Shown here piece by piece: positions 1 to 8,316 of a stretch of DNA of 64,000 bases. The DNA comes from RYN-230 sp963782185. GTDB lineage: Bacteria > Actinomycetota > Actinomycetes > Streptosporangiales > Streptosporangiaceae. The notes under the pieces were generated by a model. That model was not told the origin of the DNA and did no database searches. It was given only the letters and a program-made list of their open reading frames with translations. A program made the position numbers and the translations under genes. Where the stretch lies: positions 62,001 to 126,000 of the forward strand of contig CAWAJB010000025.1 in the NCBI GenBank assembly GCA_963782185.1, given 5' to 3'. Numbering within the stretch: position 1 is the stretch's first letter; every line of letters starts with the position of its first letter.

Positions 1-830
1 CTGGTGCGGGCCGCTGACGCCCACCCGGAAGATCAGCACCGCGTCGCCCTCGGTGTCCGCCACGTAGAACACGCTGCCCCGCCCGGCCTGCACATGCGTC
101 GGCCCGGCGCCGGCCGGGGCGGTGCCCAGGATCCGGCCGCCGGCCGAGTAGGCCTCCACCTGGCGCCCGCGCACGCCGACGACCAGGACGGATGAGCCGC
201 CCGCGGCGACGCCCCCCGGCTGCACCGGCCCGGGTTCCACCCGGATCTGCCTGCGGCCGCGGACCAGGGAGACTGTGCTGGCGTACTCATTGCCCACGAA
301 GATCAGCGGGCCGTCCGCGGCGGCGTCGTGCGGATGCCGGCCGAGCGGGGTGTCCGCGGTCACCACCCCGCCCGGCAGCGCGATCTGGGCCAGCCGGTCG
401 GCGTCTTCGAGGGGAGCCAGCACGGGGCCTGCCGGGCCAGCCAGTTCCAGGTGGCGCGGCGCCCCGGGCAGCCGGACGATCCGGCGCTCGCGCCCGGTGC
501 CGCGTTCACCAGCGCCACCCCGGCTGGCAGGCGGATCCCGACGGCGACAATCCCGTCGATCGCGTCCACGGCCAGGCCTTCCGGACCGCCGGCCAGCGCG
601 ACCACCCGTCCGGCGGGCCGCCCCGTGACTGGCGGCGCCGTGGCCGGCTCGGCACGTCTGTCCGGGCCGGCATCGCCTGCGCCGGCCGCATCCGCCCCGG
701 TGGCCGGCGGGGTGCCCGGCCCGGGTCCGGGCGGCGCCGTCAGCCCGCAGCCTGCGGCCGCGGCGATGACCGCGCCGATCATGACGGTCAGGCTCAGCCG
801 CGGATGCAACACGGCCCACAGCGTACGCAC
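1..830 (-). pseudogene. YncE-like beta-propeller lipoprotein, frameshifted and cut by the window edge
   Basis: The start is GTG at 830. Residues 13-32 form a hydrophobic signal with a lipobox (AAAAGC), so this should be a secreted lipoprotein. The next ~100 residues read as a YncE/SMP-30-type surface beta-propeller (AGGPEGLAVDAIDG). Near base 499 the good frame jumps: downstream the same strand continues in another frame as RIVRLPGAPRHLELAGPAG, then LIFVGNEYASTVSLVRG and VFYVADTEGDAVLIFRVG, which is textbook propeller sequence to the window edge. Restoring one base at about 499-501 rejoins the protein. Function is unknown; such proteins often bind cell-surface ligands. Whether this is a true pseudogene or a sequence error cannot be decided here. 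Confidence 0.7.
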
Positions 831-975
831 CCGCCGCGGCGCCGCGGGCCGGGGCGGCTAATAAACCGTAAGCCGGCCGTGACCGCGGCGAAGACGCAGC
901 GACCGGGCAGGCCCGGCACACTCCGGCCCTGGTGAGCCGGGCGCGAGTCCCCGCATGTCACGTCCGGCGGGTGCG

Positions 976-997
976 GGGTGTCAGTGTGGTGACACCC
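976..997. promoter_or_regulatory. 8-bp perfect inverted repeat upstream of the ECF sigma gene
   Basis: GGGTGTCA (976-983) and TGACACCC (990-997) form a perfect dyad with a 6-nt spacer, ending 20 nt before the sigma-factor ATG. TGTCA is also the core of ECF41-type -35 boxes, so it may be part of an autoregulated promoter, but I do not find the matching -10 CGTC at the usual distance. It could equally be an operator or an RNA hairpin next to the ribosome-binding site. Confidence 0.4.
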
Positions 998-1017
998 GTA
1001 GCGAGGGAACGTGACAG

Positions 1018-1950
1018 ATGACCGACAGTGACTGGCTGACCGCTGCCTTCGAGGAGCACCGCGGCCACCTGCGGGCCGTGGCCTACCGGCTGCTCGGCTC
1101 GGCGAGCGACGCGGAGGATGCGGTCCAGGACACCTGGCTGCGGCTGAACGGCGCGGACACCAGCGAGGTGGAGAACCTCGGCGGGTGGCTGACGACGGTC
1201 GTGGCCAGGGTGTCCCTCAACATGCACCGGTCACGCCGCCGTGAGGAACTGGTCGGTGGCGAGTGGCCCGGCGCCATGGAGCCGGCCGCCGGCGCCCGCA
1301 CCGCCGCGGTGGCGGGGGGCGCCGCGGTCCCGGCCAGCCCGGCCGGTGACCCGGAGGATGAGGCGGTGCTCGCGGACTCGGTCGGCCTGGCCCTGCTGGT
1401 CGTGCTGGACACGCTCACCCCGGCCGAGCGGCTCGCGTTCGTCCTGCACGATATGTTCGCGATGCCGTTCAGCGAGGTGGCGGCGGCGCTGGGGCGCTCG
1501 CCAGAGGCGACCCGGCAGCTGGCCAGCCGGGCCCGGCGCCGGGTCCGCGGGGTACCCAGCCCGGACCGGGACGCCGACCTGGCCCGTCAGCGGGAAGTGG
1601 CCGCCGCGTTCCTCGCCGCGTCGCGCGGCGGCGACTTCGCGGCTCTCGTCGCGTTGCTGGACGAGGAGGTCACGCTGGCCGGGGACGCTGCGGCGCTCCC
1701 GTCCGGCAAGCCGGTGCGGCTGCGCGGCGTGGACGCGGTCGCCCGGGGTGCGTTCGCGGCCTCCGCCCGGGCCGGCCAGTCCCGGCTGGCCCTGGTGAAC
1801 GGCTCGGTGGGCATCGTGTTCGCGCCCGCCGGCCGCCTGCAGGTCGTGCTGGCCCTGACGGTCAGCCCTGGCCGCCGGATCACGGCCATCGACGTCATCG
1901 CCGACCCGGGCCGCCTGCGGCGGCTCCGCCTGGCCCTGCTGCCGGACTAG
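1018..1950 (+). CDS. sigJ: ECF sigma factor with SnoaL-like C-terminal domain (ECF41/SigJ type)
   Basis: This 310-residue protein has sigma region 2 (AFEEHRGHLRAVAYRLLGS, then DAEDAVQDTWLRL) at about 9-45 and region 4 (LTPAERLAFVLHDMF, then PEATRQLASRARRRV) at about 135-185. The last ~110 residues form the NTF2/SnoaL-like domain that marks ECF41 sigma factors, which use this fused C-terminal domain instead of a separate anti-sigma factor to modulate activity. A Gly/Ala-rich insert (about 80-115) separates regions 2 and 4. GAGGG lies just before the ATG. ECF41 genes usually neighbour an oxidoreductase or carboxymuconolactone-decarboxylase-like gene; none is present here. The 3' end overlaps the convergent tetR by 4 nt. 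Confidence 0.88.
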   Translation: MTDSDWLTAAFEEHRGHLRAVAYRLLGSASDAEDAVQDTWLRLNGADTSEVENLGGWLTTVVARVSLNMHRSRRREELVGGEWPGAMEPAAGARTAAVAGGAAVPASPAGDPEDEAVLADSVGLALLVVLDTLTPAERLAFVLHDMFAMPFSEVAAALGRSPEATRQLASRARRRVRGVPSPDRDADLARQREVAAAFLAASRGGDFAALVALLDEEVTLAGDAAALPSGKPVRLRGVDAVARGAFAASARAGQSRLALVNGSVGIVFAPAGRLQVVLALTVSPGRRITAIDVIADPGRLRRLRLALLPD

Positions 1951-2564
1951 GCCGTCGCGAGCCCGGCGCGGGAGTGGGCAGCGGCGAGGGCCGCGTCGAG
2001 CAGGACCGCGGCGGCCGTGCGGGCCGCCGCGGCCGAGGTGGGATCGTGGTCCAGGCGCGCGGACAGCCCGCTGCCGTCGTAGAGGAGGTGGAGCTGGCGC
2101 GCCAGCCCCGGCGCATCCGGTGCGCCGGCCTCCTCGGCCAGGCCGGTGAACAGGGAGCGCACCCAGGCACGGTAGCCCTCGGTGGCCTGCTCCACCAGGT
2201 CGCCGGGGTGGGATTCCGCGCTGGCCCGGGCGAACGCGCAGCCTCGGTAGGTCCCTTCAGCGAACAGGTCGCTCTGGGCCCCGAACACGCCCAGCAGCCG
2301 CTCGCGCGGCGTGTCGCAGCGCTCGATGTACCGCGTGATCCGCTCGGCCATACGCACGTGCCGGGCCTCCAGGTAGGCGCGGATCAGCTCGTCCTTGCTG
2401 CCGAAGGTGTTGTAGAGCGATCCCTTGGCCACGCCGGCGTGCTCGATGACACGGTCGATGCCGACCGTGTGCACGCCTTCCTCATAGAACAGCTCGTCGG
2501 CGGCGGCCAGCAGGCGCTCGCGTGCTGACGGTCTGGCCGCATTCTTCACAGCCATGTCGGTCAT
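1947..2564 (-). CDS. TetR/AcrR family transcriptional regulator
   Basis: This 205-residue protein has the N-terminal TetR helix-turn-helix (RERLLAAADELFYEEG, then IDRVIEHAGVAKGSLYNTFGSKDELIRAYL) at about 13-70, followed by an all-helical ligand/dimer domain. It lies directly downstream of, and on the same strand as, an MFS transporter. A perfect palindrome sits 6-23 nt upstream of its start and two near-copies precede the transporter, so it most likely represses both itself and the pump and is released by the pump substrate (inference). Confidence 0.92.
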   Translation of the reverse strand: MTDMAVKNAARPSARERLLAAADELFYEEGVHTVGIDRVIEHAGVAKGSLYNTFGSKDELIRAYLEARHVRMAERITRYIERCDTPRERLLGVFGAQSDLFAEGTYRGCAFARASAESHPGDLVEQATEGYRAWVRSLFTGLAEEAGAPDAPGLARQLHLLYDGSGLSARLDHDPTSAAAARTAAAVLLDAALAAAHSRAGLATA

Positions 2565-2569
2565 CTCCT

Positions 2570-2587
2570 CTAGACAGCTCTGTCTAG
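2570..2587. promoter_or_regulatory. TetR operator, perfect 8-2-8 palindrome
   Basis: CTAGACAG-CT-CTGTCTAG is a perfect dyad between the MFS stop codon (which begins at 2591 on the minus strand and ends at 2589) and the tetR start at 2564. The TAGACAG-NN-CTGTCTA core recurs twice upstream of the MFS gene with the same 2-nt spacing, which makes it a convincing shared operator for the adjacent TetR regulator. Confidence 0.8.
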
Positions 2588-2588
2588 C

Positions 2589-4178
2589 TTATCGGCGCGG
2601 GGCGGTCGCGGGGAACGCGGTCCGGCCGCGCAGCAGGCCGGGCAGCGCCAGGGCGGCCAGCAGGATGACCGCGCCGCCGTAGAACAGGGCGGTGCCGGTC
2701 AGCCCGCCGCCATGCACGATGACGAATCCGGCAACCACGGCGGGCACGCCCAGGCCGAGGTAGGACACGATGTAGAGCAGGGAAAGCACCCCGGCGCGCT
2801 CGTGCGCCGCGGCCCGCGGGACGACGGTCCGGATGCTGCCCTGGAAGCCACTGCCGAATCCGGCCCCGCTGATCGCGGTCCCGGCGAAGAACAGGGGCGT
2901 GGACGTGATGCCCAGGCCCAGCATGGTGACGGCGGCCCCGGTGATCAGGGAGAAGATCCCGGTGAGCATCACGGTGCGGGGGCTCGCGCCGCGCAGCGCG
3001 ATGATGGTGACGACGGCCGCCGCGGTGAGCACGAACAGGCTGAGCCCGCCCAGCACCACGTCCAGGGATCCGGTCAGCGCATGCACCAGCGCGGGACCGA
3101 GCGCGCCATACAGGCCGCCCAGGGCCCACACGGCGAACAGCACCGGCGTGGCGGTGAGCACCGGGCCGCGCAGGGCGCGCGGCAGCCTGATCTCCGGCCG
3201 CAGCGAGGAGAGTGCTCCCGGGGTCCGGGTCACGGTCTCCCGCAGCAGGACCACCCCGGCGGCCTGGATCACGAACACGCCCATCAGGGCCAGGTAGATC
3301 AGGTGCGTGGGAGCAGGCAGGTAGCGCACGGCCAGCGCGGACAGCAGCACGCCGGACCCGGTACCCATGCCCGGGGCGACCGCGTTGGCGAAGGTGCCCC
3401 GCTCGCGGTCCACGTCCAGCAGGCCCGCGCCGATCGCGCCGAGTGCCGCGCCGGTGGCCAGGCCCTGCACGACTCGCGCGATGAGCAGTGCGGGCACCCC
3501 GCCAGCGGTAGCGAACACGAGCAGCGTGACGGCCTGGACCCCGAGCGCGGCCAGCAGTACCGGGCGCCGCCCGACGTGGTCAGAGAGCTTGCCCAGGGTC
3601 AGCAGGGACGCCAGCACCGCCACGGCGTACACGCCGAACACGATCGTGGTGGTGATCGGGGTGAAGCCCCAGCGGGCCTGGTAGATCGCGTACAGCGGCG
3701 TCGGGGCCGCGGAGGCGGCCAGCAGGGCCACGATCAGCGACGCCAGCAGCAGCAGCGCAGGCCGCCCGGTCAGTCCCCCCTTCGGGGAGGCGGCGGCGGG
3801 CGCCTGTGGCCGCACCACCCTGGTGCCGGCCGTGCGGACCGGGGCTGTCGTGACGGTCCCATCGCCCGCGGGACGGGTGGCGTCCCCGGGACGCGTGACC
3901 TCCCGAGGGGAGGGCTCTCCGGGACGGGCCTGTCCGGGACGTGTGGCCTCGCGGGGACGTGTGGCCTCCCCGGGACGTGTGGCCTCGCGGGGACGTGTGG
4001 CCTCGCGGGGAAGTGTGGCCTCGCGGGGACGTGTGGCCTCCCCGGGACGTGTGGCCTCTCCGGGACGGGTCGCGTGCCCGGGACGGGTGGCCCCCCGAAG
4101 GCGGGTACCTGGTCCGGGACGGGTACCCGCGGCCGGGACGACGGCTGTGCGGCACACGCTGCCGCCCTGCTCGGTCAT
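2589..4178 (-). CDS. MFS drug-efflux-type transporter with a repetitive N-terminal extension
   Basis: This 529-residue protein has twelve predicted membrane segments beginning near residue 135 (RPALLLLASLIVALLAASAA), with the MFS loop 2-3 signature LGKLSDHVGRRPVLL. It should be a proton-coupled exporter in the cytoplasmic membrane. The first ~130 residues are an unusual cytosolic tail made of a six-residue repeat, ATRPGE/ATRPRE, about nine copies (18-bp units). The ATG at 4178 sits 24 nt inside the two upstream operators, which fits its being the real start, but a later start that removes the repeat cannot be excluded. Its stop abuts the tetR operator, so the transporter and tetR probably form one operon. 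Confidence 0.85.
   Translation of the reverse strand: MTEQGGSVCRTAVVPAAGTRPGPGTRLRGATRPGHATRPGEATRPGEATRPREATLPREATRPREATRPGEATRPREATRPGQARPGEPSPREVTRPGDATRPAGDGTVTTAPVRTAGTRVVRPQAPAAASPKGGLTGRPALLLLASLIVALLAASAAPTPLYAIYQARWGFTPITTTIVFGVYAVAVLASLLTLGKLSDHVGRRPVLLAALGVQAVTLLVFATAGGVPALLIARVVQGLATGAALGAIGAGLLDVDRERGTFANAVAPGMGTGSGVLLSALAVRYLPAPTHLIYLALMGVFVIQAAGVVLLRETVTRTPGALSSLRPEIRLPRALRGPVLTATPVLFAVWALGGLYGALGPALVHALTGSLDVVLGGLSLFVLTAAAVVTIIALRGASPRTVMLTGIFSLITGAAVTMLGLGITSTPLFFAGTAISGAGFGSGFQGSIRTVVPRAAAHERAGVLSLLYIVSYLGLGVPAVVAGFVIVHGGGLTGTALFYGGAVILLAALALPGLLRGRTAFPATAPRR
3935..4115 (-). repeat. 18-bp coding tandem repeat in the MFS gene
   Basis: About nine imperfect copies of an 18-bp unit encode ATRP(G/R)(E/H/Q). 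Because the unit is a multiple of three, copy-number change would keep the reading frame. The neighbouring DNA shows no other repeat family. Confidence 0.85.
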
Positions 4179-4201
4179 GATGAGTCCTCGCGTCGATTGA
4201 G

Positions 4202-4240
4202 TAGACAGGTCTGTTCAAAGAGAATAGACAGACTTGTCTA
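4202..4240. promoter_or_regulatory. Two TetR operators upstream of the MFS gene
   Basis: TAGACAG-GT-CTGTTCA (4202-4217) and TAGACAG-AC-TTGTCTA (4225-4240) each match the perfect operator at 2570-2587 with one mismatch in one arm and the same 2-nt spacer. Their centres lie 23 bp apart, about two helical turns. They precede the MFS start by 24 nt, so they should cover the promoter. Confidence 0.75.
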
Positions 4241-4332
4241 ACCAGTCAAGCCCCGCGAGTGGCGGCCCCGCTGTCAGCGGCCGTCGCTAGGGTGATCCCG
4301 TGTGCCCTATCGTGCGCCCGGGAACCTGAGCG

Positions 4333-5403
4333 GTGAGTGAACGCAGCGGGTGCGCCCCGGTCGACCTGGCCGTCCTCGGGGCGCTCGAGGCGGCGACCGC
4401 CAGCCGCCCGCGGTCCTACGTCCGGTCCGCCCGGGTCCTGGCCGGCGTCGAGGAACGCATCGGACTCGGACCGCGGTACGCGTACGAGGTGCTGCTCGAC
4501 CTGGCCCGCCCGTGGGTCATCCCGGTCCGCACCGTGGTCGCGATGGGCAATATCGGGGACCGGAGTTTTCCGGCGGCGGCCGGGCCCGGCTATACGGAGT
4601 GCCGCCCGTCGTACGCCGGCCAGCTCGTGCTGGACGCCGAGGCCACCCGGCAGGCGCCGGTCCCCCTGGGGCTGATCAACGGCACCACCTACCGGGGTGG
4701 CACGCAGCCGGCCCTGGAGCCATTCCGGGCGCTGGCGGCGCTGCGGCGGCTGCTGGACGATCCCAGCGTCACTGACGCGGAGGTGATCAGCATCGCCGGG
4801 CCGCCGTACTCCGTGACAGGCTGCGCCATGACCGGGAACATCGCCGCGCTGCTGCGGGGCCGCCGGGTCTCGCTCCGCGAGACCGGCCGGATCACGGTCA
4901 CCGGTGTCCCTGTCCCCGAGGCTCCCGCGGATCCGCCACCACGGCCCTCTGGCGGGATGCTCGTAGCGTTCGGGGGCGCAGGCCCGATCCCGCCTCGCCC
5001 CGCCCATCTGGTCATCGAGTCGCTGCCCCACGGGGTGATGGCCACGGAGGTGGCTCACGCGATCGTCAACCGGGCCGCCTCCCGATCGTGGGCTGACTCG
5101 CATCCCGGCCTGGCCCGCACGACGGCCCTGCCCGTCGCCGACGTTGACGAGCAGTCGGGGCGTGACAGGGAGGTCCGGATCCTCATCACGCTCCGTCCCG
5201 GCTCCGATCCGGAGGCTGTCCGGGACCAGCTGGCCGAGATCCACGGAGTTTCGGTTGAGTCCTATTACCAGTTTCCGGCCCCCCTGGCCGCGCTGCTGCG
5301 CTCCTGGGTCGAGCGGTACCGCCGGGAGGACCCCACAGCCAGCCTCGACGCGCTGGAGGATGCTATCCGCCGCGACCGGCAGCGTGAGCGGCGTAATCGC
5401 TGA
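4333..5403 (+). CDS. Stand-alone protein resembling the GyrA/ParC breakage-reunion region
   Basis: This 356-residue protein starts at GTG. Several blocks align in order with the N-terminal half of type IIA topoisomerase A subunits: SYVRSARVLAGVEERIG (GyrA KSARVVGDVMG), YEVLLDLARPW (LVRLAQPW), MGNIGDRSFPAAAGPGYTECRPS (GNFGS...AAMRYTECRL), HLVIESLPHGV (IVVTELPYQV) and REVRILITLRPGSDPEAVRDQL (the RIVIELK...PEVVLNQL block). The catalytic tyrosine is retained (Tyr87), but the preceding Arg is Gly and the HPHGD motif is lost. There is no C-terminal DNA-wrapping domain and no GyrB partner nearby. It is probably a degenerate or repurposed topoisomerase-A-like DNA-binding protein; whether it cleaves DNA is unknown. 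Confidence 0.6.
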   Translation: MSERSGCAPVDLAVLGALEAATASRPRSYVRSARVLAGVEERIGLGPRYAYEVLLDLARPWVIPVRTVVAMGNIGDRSFPAAAGPGYTECRPSYAGQLVLDAEATRQAPVPLGLINGTTYRGGTQPALEPFRALAALRRLLDDPSVTDAEVISIAGPPYSVTGCAMTGNIAALLRGRRVSLRETGRITVTGVPVPEAPADPPPRPSGGMLVAFGGAGPIPPRPAHLVIESLPHGVMATEVAHAIVNRAASRSWADSHPGLARTTALPVADVDEQSGRDREVRILITLRPGSDPEAVRDQLAEIHGVSVESYYQFPAPLAALLRSWVERYRREDPTASLDALEDAIRRDRQRERRNR

Positions 5404-5680
5404 TCAAAGGCGGGATTCGCGAGGCATGCGCACGGCATCGGGCACCTCTGATCAGCCCCCGGTGAGGCTCGTCGCCGGCCTTGGTCCACCCCGGTCCGCC
5501 GCGCCGGTGGTAGTCACCGCGATTGCGGTCCATTAAGGCCCTATTTCGGCGTTTTCCTGCGGTGCCGTTCAGGTCCCAGTAAGTTCCGGCAAGACAGGCC
5601 TTCCCCGTGCCACCTGACGTCGGCTGCCCTGCTGGCGCCAGCTCGGCGGGTGAACGCGAAGCCTCGCGGACAGGAGTGGG

Positions 5681-6343
5681 ATGCCCCCAGCACCCCGTCA
5701 TTCCAGGCCCAGGACAGCCAGGAACCCCGCCCTCCGGGTCGGCGTCCCGGTATTGGCCGCAGCGACGCTCGCAGGCGTAGCTGCGGCTTTCGTCTTCCTG
5801 TCGGGCGGATCGCAGGGAGCCGCCGCTACCCGTCCTTCTCACGGCGCGATCTCGGAGACGAGTGCCGCATCGAGCCTCACCAGCGACGACATGATGATCG
5901 ACTCGCATCACGAAGTCGCCGCCCGGATCGTCCGGGACAACGCCCGGGCCGTCCGGCGCAAGTACCTCGCCCATCTCGCCGTGGTCCGGCTCGCCCAGAA
6001 GAAAGCCGCCGAGAAGGCCGCCCAGGCGGCCCAGGCAGCCCAGCAGGCCGCCGCCCAGCCGACCACGAGCCCCAGCCCAGCAGCCAGCTCCAGCAGCGGC
6101 GGTTCAGATCCCGCCCACTCCCCGCTCGGGGTCTGCATCCGCAACGCCGAAGAAGGCGGCAGCTACGCCTGGGGCCCGGGTAACGGCGGCGGGGCCTACC
6201 AATTCCAGATCGGCACCTGGGAGAAGTACGGCGGTGCGGCCGGCGAGTTCGGTGTGGCCGGCCCGTCCTACCAGGACCAGATCTTCGACAATGCCATCAA
6301 CGCCGGGGGCGCTTCGAACTGGACCGCCTACGACGGCTGCTGA
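5681..6343 (+). CDS. Secreted transglycosylase-like (resuscitation-promoting-factor type) protein
   Basis: This 220-residue protein has an Arg-rich N-terminus and a membrane/signal segment at about 19-42 (VGVPVLAAATLAGVAAAFVF). A Lys/Ala/Gln-rich helical stalk follows (about 85-125), then a Ser/Pro linker and a C-terminal transglycosylase-like domain from ~150. That domain starts CIRNAEEGGSYAW, with Glu157/158 at the catalytic position, and continues YQFQIGTWEKYGG. Such proteins cleave peptidoglycan outside the membrane during growth or resuscitation. The domain is short (~70 residues), as usual for this family. GGAGTGGG precedes the ATG. The gene stands alone. Confidence 0.8.
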   Translation: MPPAPRHSRPRTARNPALRVGVPVLAAATLAGVAAAFVFLSGGSQGAAATRPSHGAISETSAASSLTSDDMMIDSHHEVAARIVRDNARAVRRKYLAHLAVVRLAQKKAAEKAAQAAQAAQQAAAQPTTSPSPAASSSSGGSDPAHSPLGVCIRNAEEGGSYAWGPGNGGGAYQFQIGTWEKYGGAAGEFGVAGPSYQDQIFDNAINAGGASNWTAYDGC

Positions 6344-6536
6344 CGGCGCTGACAACCCGTCGGCGCCGGCGGTGACGGCCGGTCCATCTCGAACCAGGTG
6401 ATCCAGCCGGTCGCCCGTCGTTCCCGGTGCGCCCCCCGGCCCGCGCCAGACGGCCGACGATCAGCAGGCCCCGCCCGGCCTGCTCGTCCGCGGCGGCTCC
6501 GCCGGTCCAGGGGCCGCCTGGCGGACTGGCGGGCGT
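6328..6536 (-). pseudogene. Remnant of an anti-sigma-type HATPase
   Basis: In one minus frame the DNA reads AAADEQAGRGLLIVGRLA, the G2 box and following strand of RsbW-like ATP-binding proteins. In the adjacent frame, slightly downstream, it reads ATGWITWFEM, the terminal beta-strand of the same fold. The two are separated by a frame break near 6400-6420, and a stop precedes the first segment at 6537-6539. The N-terminal two thirds of the gene is absent, so this is a decayed C-terminal fragment. Confidence 0.5.
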
Positions 6537-6540
6537 TCAC

Positions 6541-6569
6541 GGCCGGGCTGAAGAACCGTCAGCCCGGCC
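6541..6569. terminator. Strong GC hairpin (11-bp perfect stem)
   Basis: GGCCGGGCTGA (6541-6551) and TCAGCCCGGCC (6559-6569) pair perfectly around a 7-nt loop. There is no clear U tract on either strand, so it could be a bidirectional intrinsic terminator of the GC-only type common in actinomycetes, or a leader structure for the dsbA-like gene that starts 70 nt downstream. Confidence 0.45.
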
Positions 6570-6638
6570 GGGGTGGCCCCGGCCTGCCTGTGTGATGCTG
6601 GCAGCACCGCCAGATCGCCGATCATGCCGGAGGGCCCC

Positions 6639-7208
6639 GTGACCGTCCCGTCCATGCCGCCCCGTGTCCCGGCCAGTGCCACCCCCGAGGGCGACGGGGT
6701 CGTCGTCGGGGACGGCCCGGTCCTGGTCAACGCCTACATCGACTTCCTGTGCCCGTTCTGCCGGCGCTTCGAGGTGTCGTCCGGGCCCACCCTCGCCGCC
6801 CTGGTGGCCAGGCACCAGATCAGCATCGCCTACCATCCGATGAACTTTCTCGACCAGGCCTCGACGACGCGGTACTCGACCCGGGCGGCCGCAGCGTCCG
6901 GCTGCGCCGCGGACCTGGACCGGTTCGTGGACTACATGCACGAGCTGTTCGGGCACCAGCCGCCGGAGGGCGGCGCCGGGCTGAGCGACACCGAGCTCAT
7001 CGCCCTCGGCCAGCCCGCCGGGCTGGGCCCCGCCTTCGCCTCCCGCGTGACCGGGGGGCCGTATCTGGACTGGCCGTCCTACGTCACCGCCCGTGCCGTC
7101 GCCGCCGGGGTGGAAGCGACCCCGACCGTCCTGGTCGCGGGGGTGGCGGTCCCGGCGGAGAGCAAGGCCATCGTGGCCGCCGTCGAGCAGGTCAGCACCC
7201 GGTCCTGA
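6639..7208 (+). CDS. DsbA/thioredoxin-fold disulfide oxidoreductase-like protein
   Basis: I chose the GTG at 6639 because GGAGGG (6629-6634) precedes it at proper spacing; in-frame starts also exist at 6573 and 6624. The 189-residue product has the thioredoxin-fold strand VLVNAYIDFLCPFCRRFE with a CPFC active site at 38-41, a helical insert, and the cis-Pro strand ATPTVLVAG near 162-170. This layout matches the DSBA-like thioredoxin/DsbG-type family. No signal peptide is evident, so it is probably cytoplasmic or non-classically exported. The substrate is unknown. Confidence 0.8.
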   Translation: MTVPSMPPRVPASATPEGDGVVVGDGPVLVNAYIDFLCPFCRRFEVSSGPTLAALVARHQISIAYHPMNFLDQASTTRYSTRAAAASGCAADLDRFVDYMHELFGHQPPEGGAGLSDTELIALGQPAGLGPAFASRVTGGPYLDWPSYVTARAVAAGVEATPTVLVAGVAVPAESKAIVAAVEQVSTRS

Positions 7209-7239
7209 GGTCGCCGGCTCAGCGCGGGAACTCGTAGGG

Positions 7240-8303
7240 CTCCCGCGGCACCGGGGGTGGTGGCCTGCTTCGCCCACCGCGGCGCCGGCGATCCCGGCTG
7301 GGCGCAGCATCCTGCTGCGGGGCACCGAGGGGTTCGGGCTGAAGCACCACCTCCGCACCGACCGGTCGCTGACCCTGTCTGAGGACCTGCCGCTCACCGC
7401 GATCGCCGTGGACAGCCGCCCGCGCATCGAAGCGGTACTCGGCCCGACGCTCGAACTCAACCTCGCCGGGCTGGTCACCCTGGAACGTGCGCAGCTGCTG
7501 ACCGGCGAGGCCGGGCTGACCGGCGAGGCCGGGCTGACCGGCGAGGCCGGCTGGCTCCCGTGCCCGGGGACCAGCCAGGGCCGCGCAAGCTCACCGTCTA
7601 CCTCGGGCGCCAGGAAAGGATCTACCGGGTCCCCGCCTTCGTCGCGGTCTGCGACCTGCTGCACCGCCGCGGCGTTGCCGGGGCCACCGCGCTGCTCGGC
7701 GTGGACGGCACCGCCCACGGCCGCCGGGAACGGGCGCGGTTCTTCAGCCGCAACGCCGAGGTGCCCATGATGGTCATCGCGGTAGGCTCCGGCGGCCGCA
7801 TCGCGCGGGTGCTGCCCGAGCTGGGTGCGCTGCTCCGCCGCCCGCTCGCCACCATGGAACGGGTCCAGGTCTGCAAGCGCGACGGCGAACTCCTCGCCCC
7901 GCCGGATCCGCTGCCGGGCGCCGACGAACACGGCATGGCGCTCTGGCGCAAGCTGACGGTGTTCAGCTCTGAGGCGGCCCAGCACGCCGGCCAGCCGTTG
8001 CACCGCGCCCTGGTCCGACGGCTCCGCTCCGCCGGGATCAGCGGCGCGACCACCCTCCGCGGGATCTGGGGGTTCCACGGCGACCACGCGCCGCACGGCG
8101 ACCGGCTCCTCCAGCTGGGCCGGCACGTGCCCGCCGTCACAATCGTGATCGACAGCCCCGGCCGGATCGCCGCGGCATTCCCCATCATCGACGAGCTCAC
8201 CGCCGAGCACGGGCTCGTCACCGCCGAGACCATTCCCGCCCTGCGGGCCGCGGGGGGCTGCCGCCGCCGGGGCGGCCCCCGCCTGGCCACCCACCACCTC
8301 TAG
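7240..8303 (+). pseudogene. Triple DUF190 protein broken by a one-base deletion
   Basis: Three DUF190 modules lie in a row. Module 1 (about 7290-7500) reads SILLRGTEGFGLKHHLRTDR and LSEDLPLTAIAVDSRPRIEA. Modules 2 and 3 (from GTG 7560) read RKLTVYLGRQERIYRVPAFV and WRKLTVFSSEAAQHAGQPLH, ending VPAVTIVIDSPGRIAAAFPI. Between modules 1 and 2 lie three 18-bp repeats encoding LTGEAG; the third lacks one G of a GGG run at 7550/7551, which moves the frame. Adding it joins the modules smoothly. The beginning of module 1 is also degenerate, with no credible start. DUF190 proteins are PII-like and often accompany CrcB/transport genes, none of which is here. Modules 2-3 may still be made from GTG 7560. 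Confidence 0.7.
7498..7553 (+). repeat. 18-bp tandem repeat in the DUF190 linker
   Basis: Three copies of ACCGGCGAGGCCGGGCTG occur in tandem; the third is one G short. The unit encodes TGEAGL. Slippage at this repeat is the simplest explanation of the DUF190 frame break. Confidence 0.85.
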
Positions 8304-8316
8304 CTCGTGCCCATGA

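Noticed and set aside
3941..4200. Plus-strand ORFs over the MFS repeat encoding WPRGDV-type repeats
   Set aside because: They mirror the 18-bp repeat of the minus-strand transporter; no ribosome site and no homologous pattern beyond the repeat.
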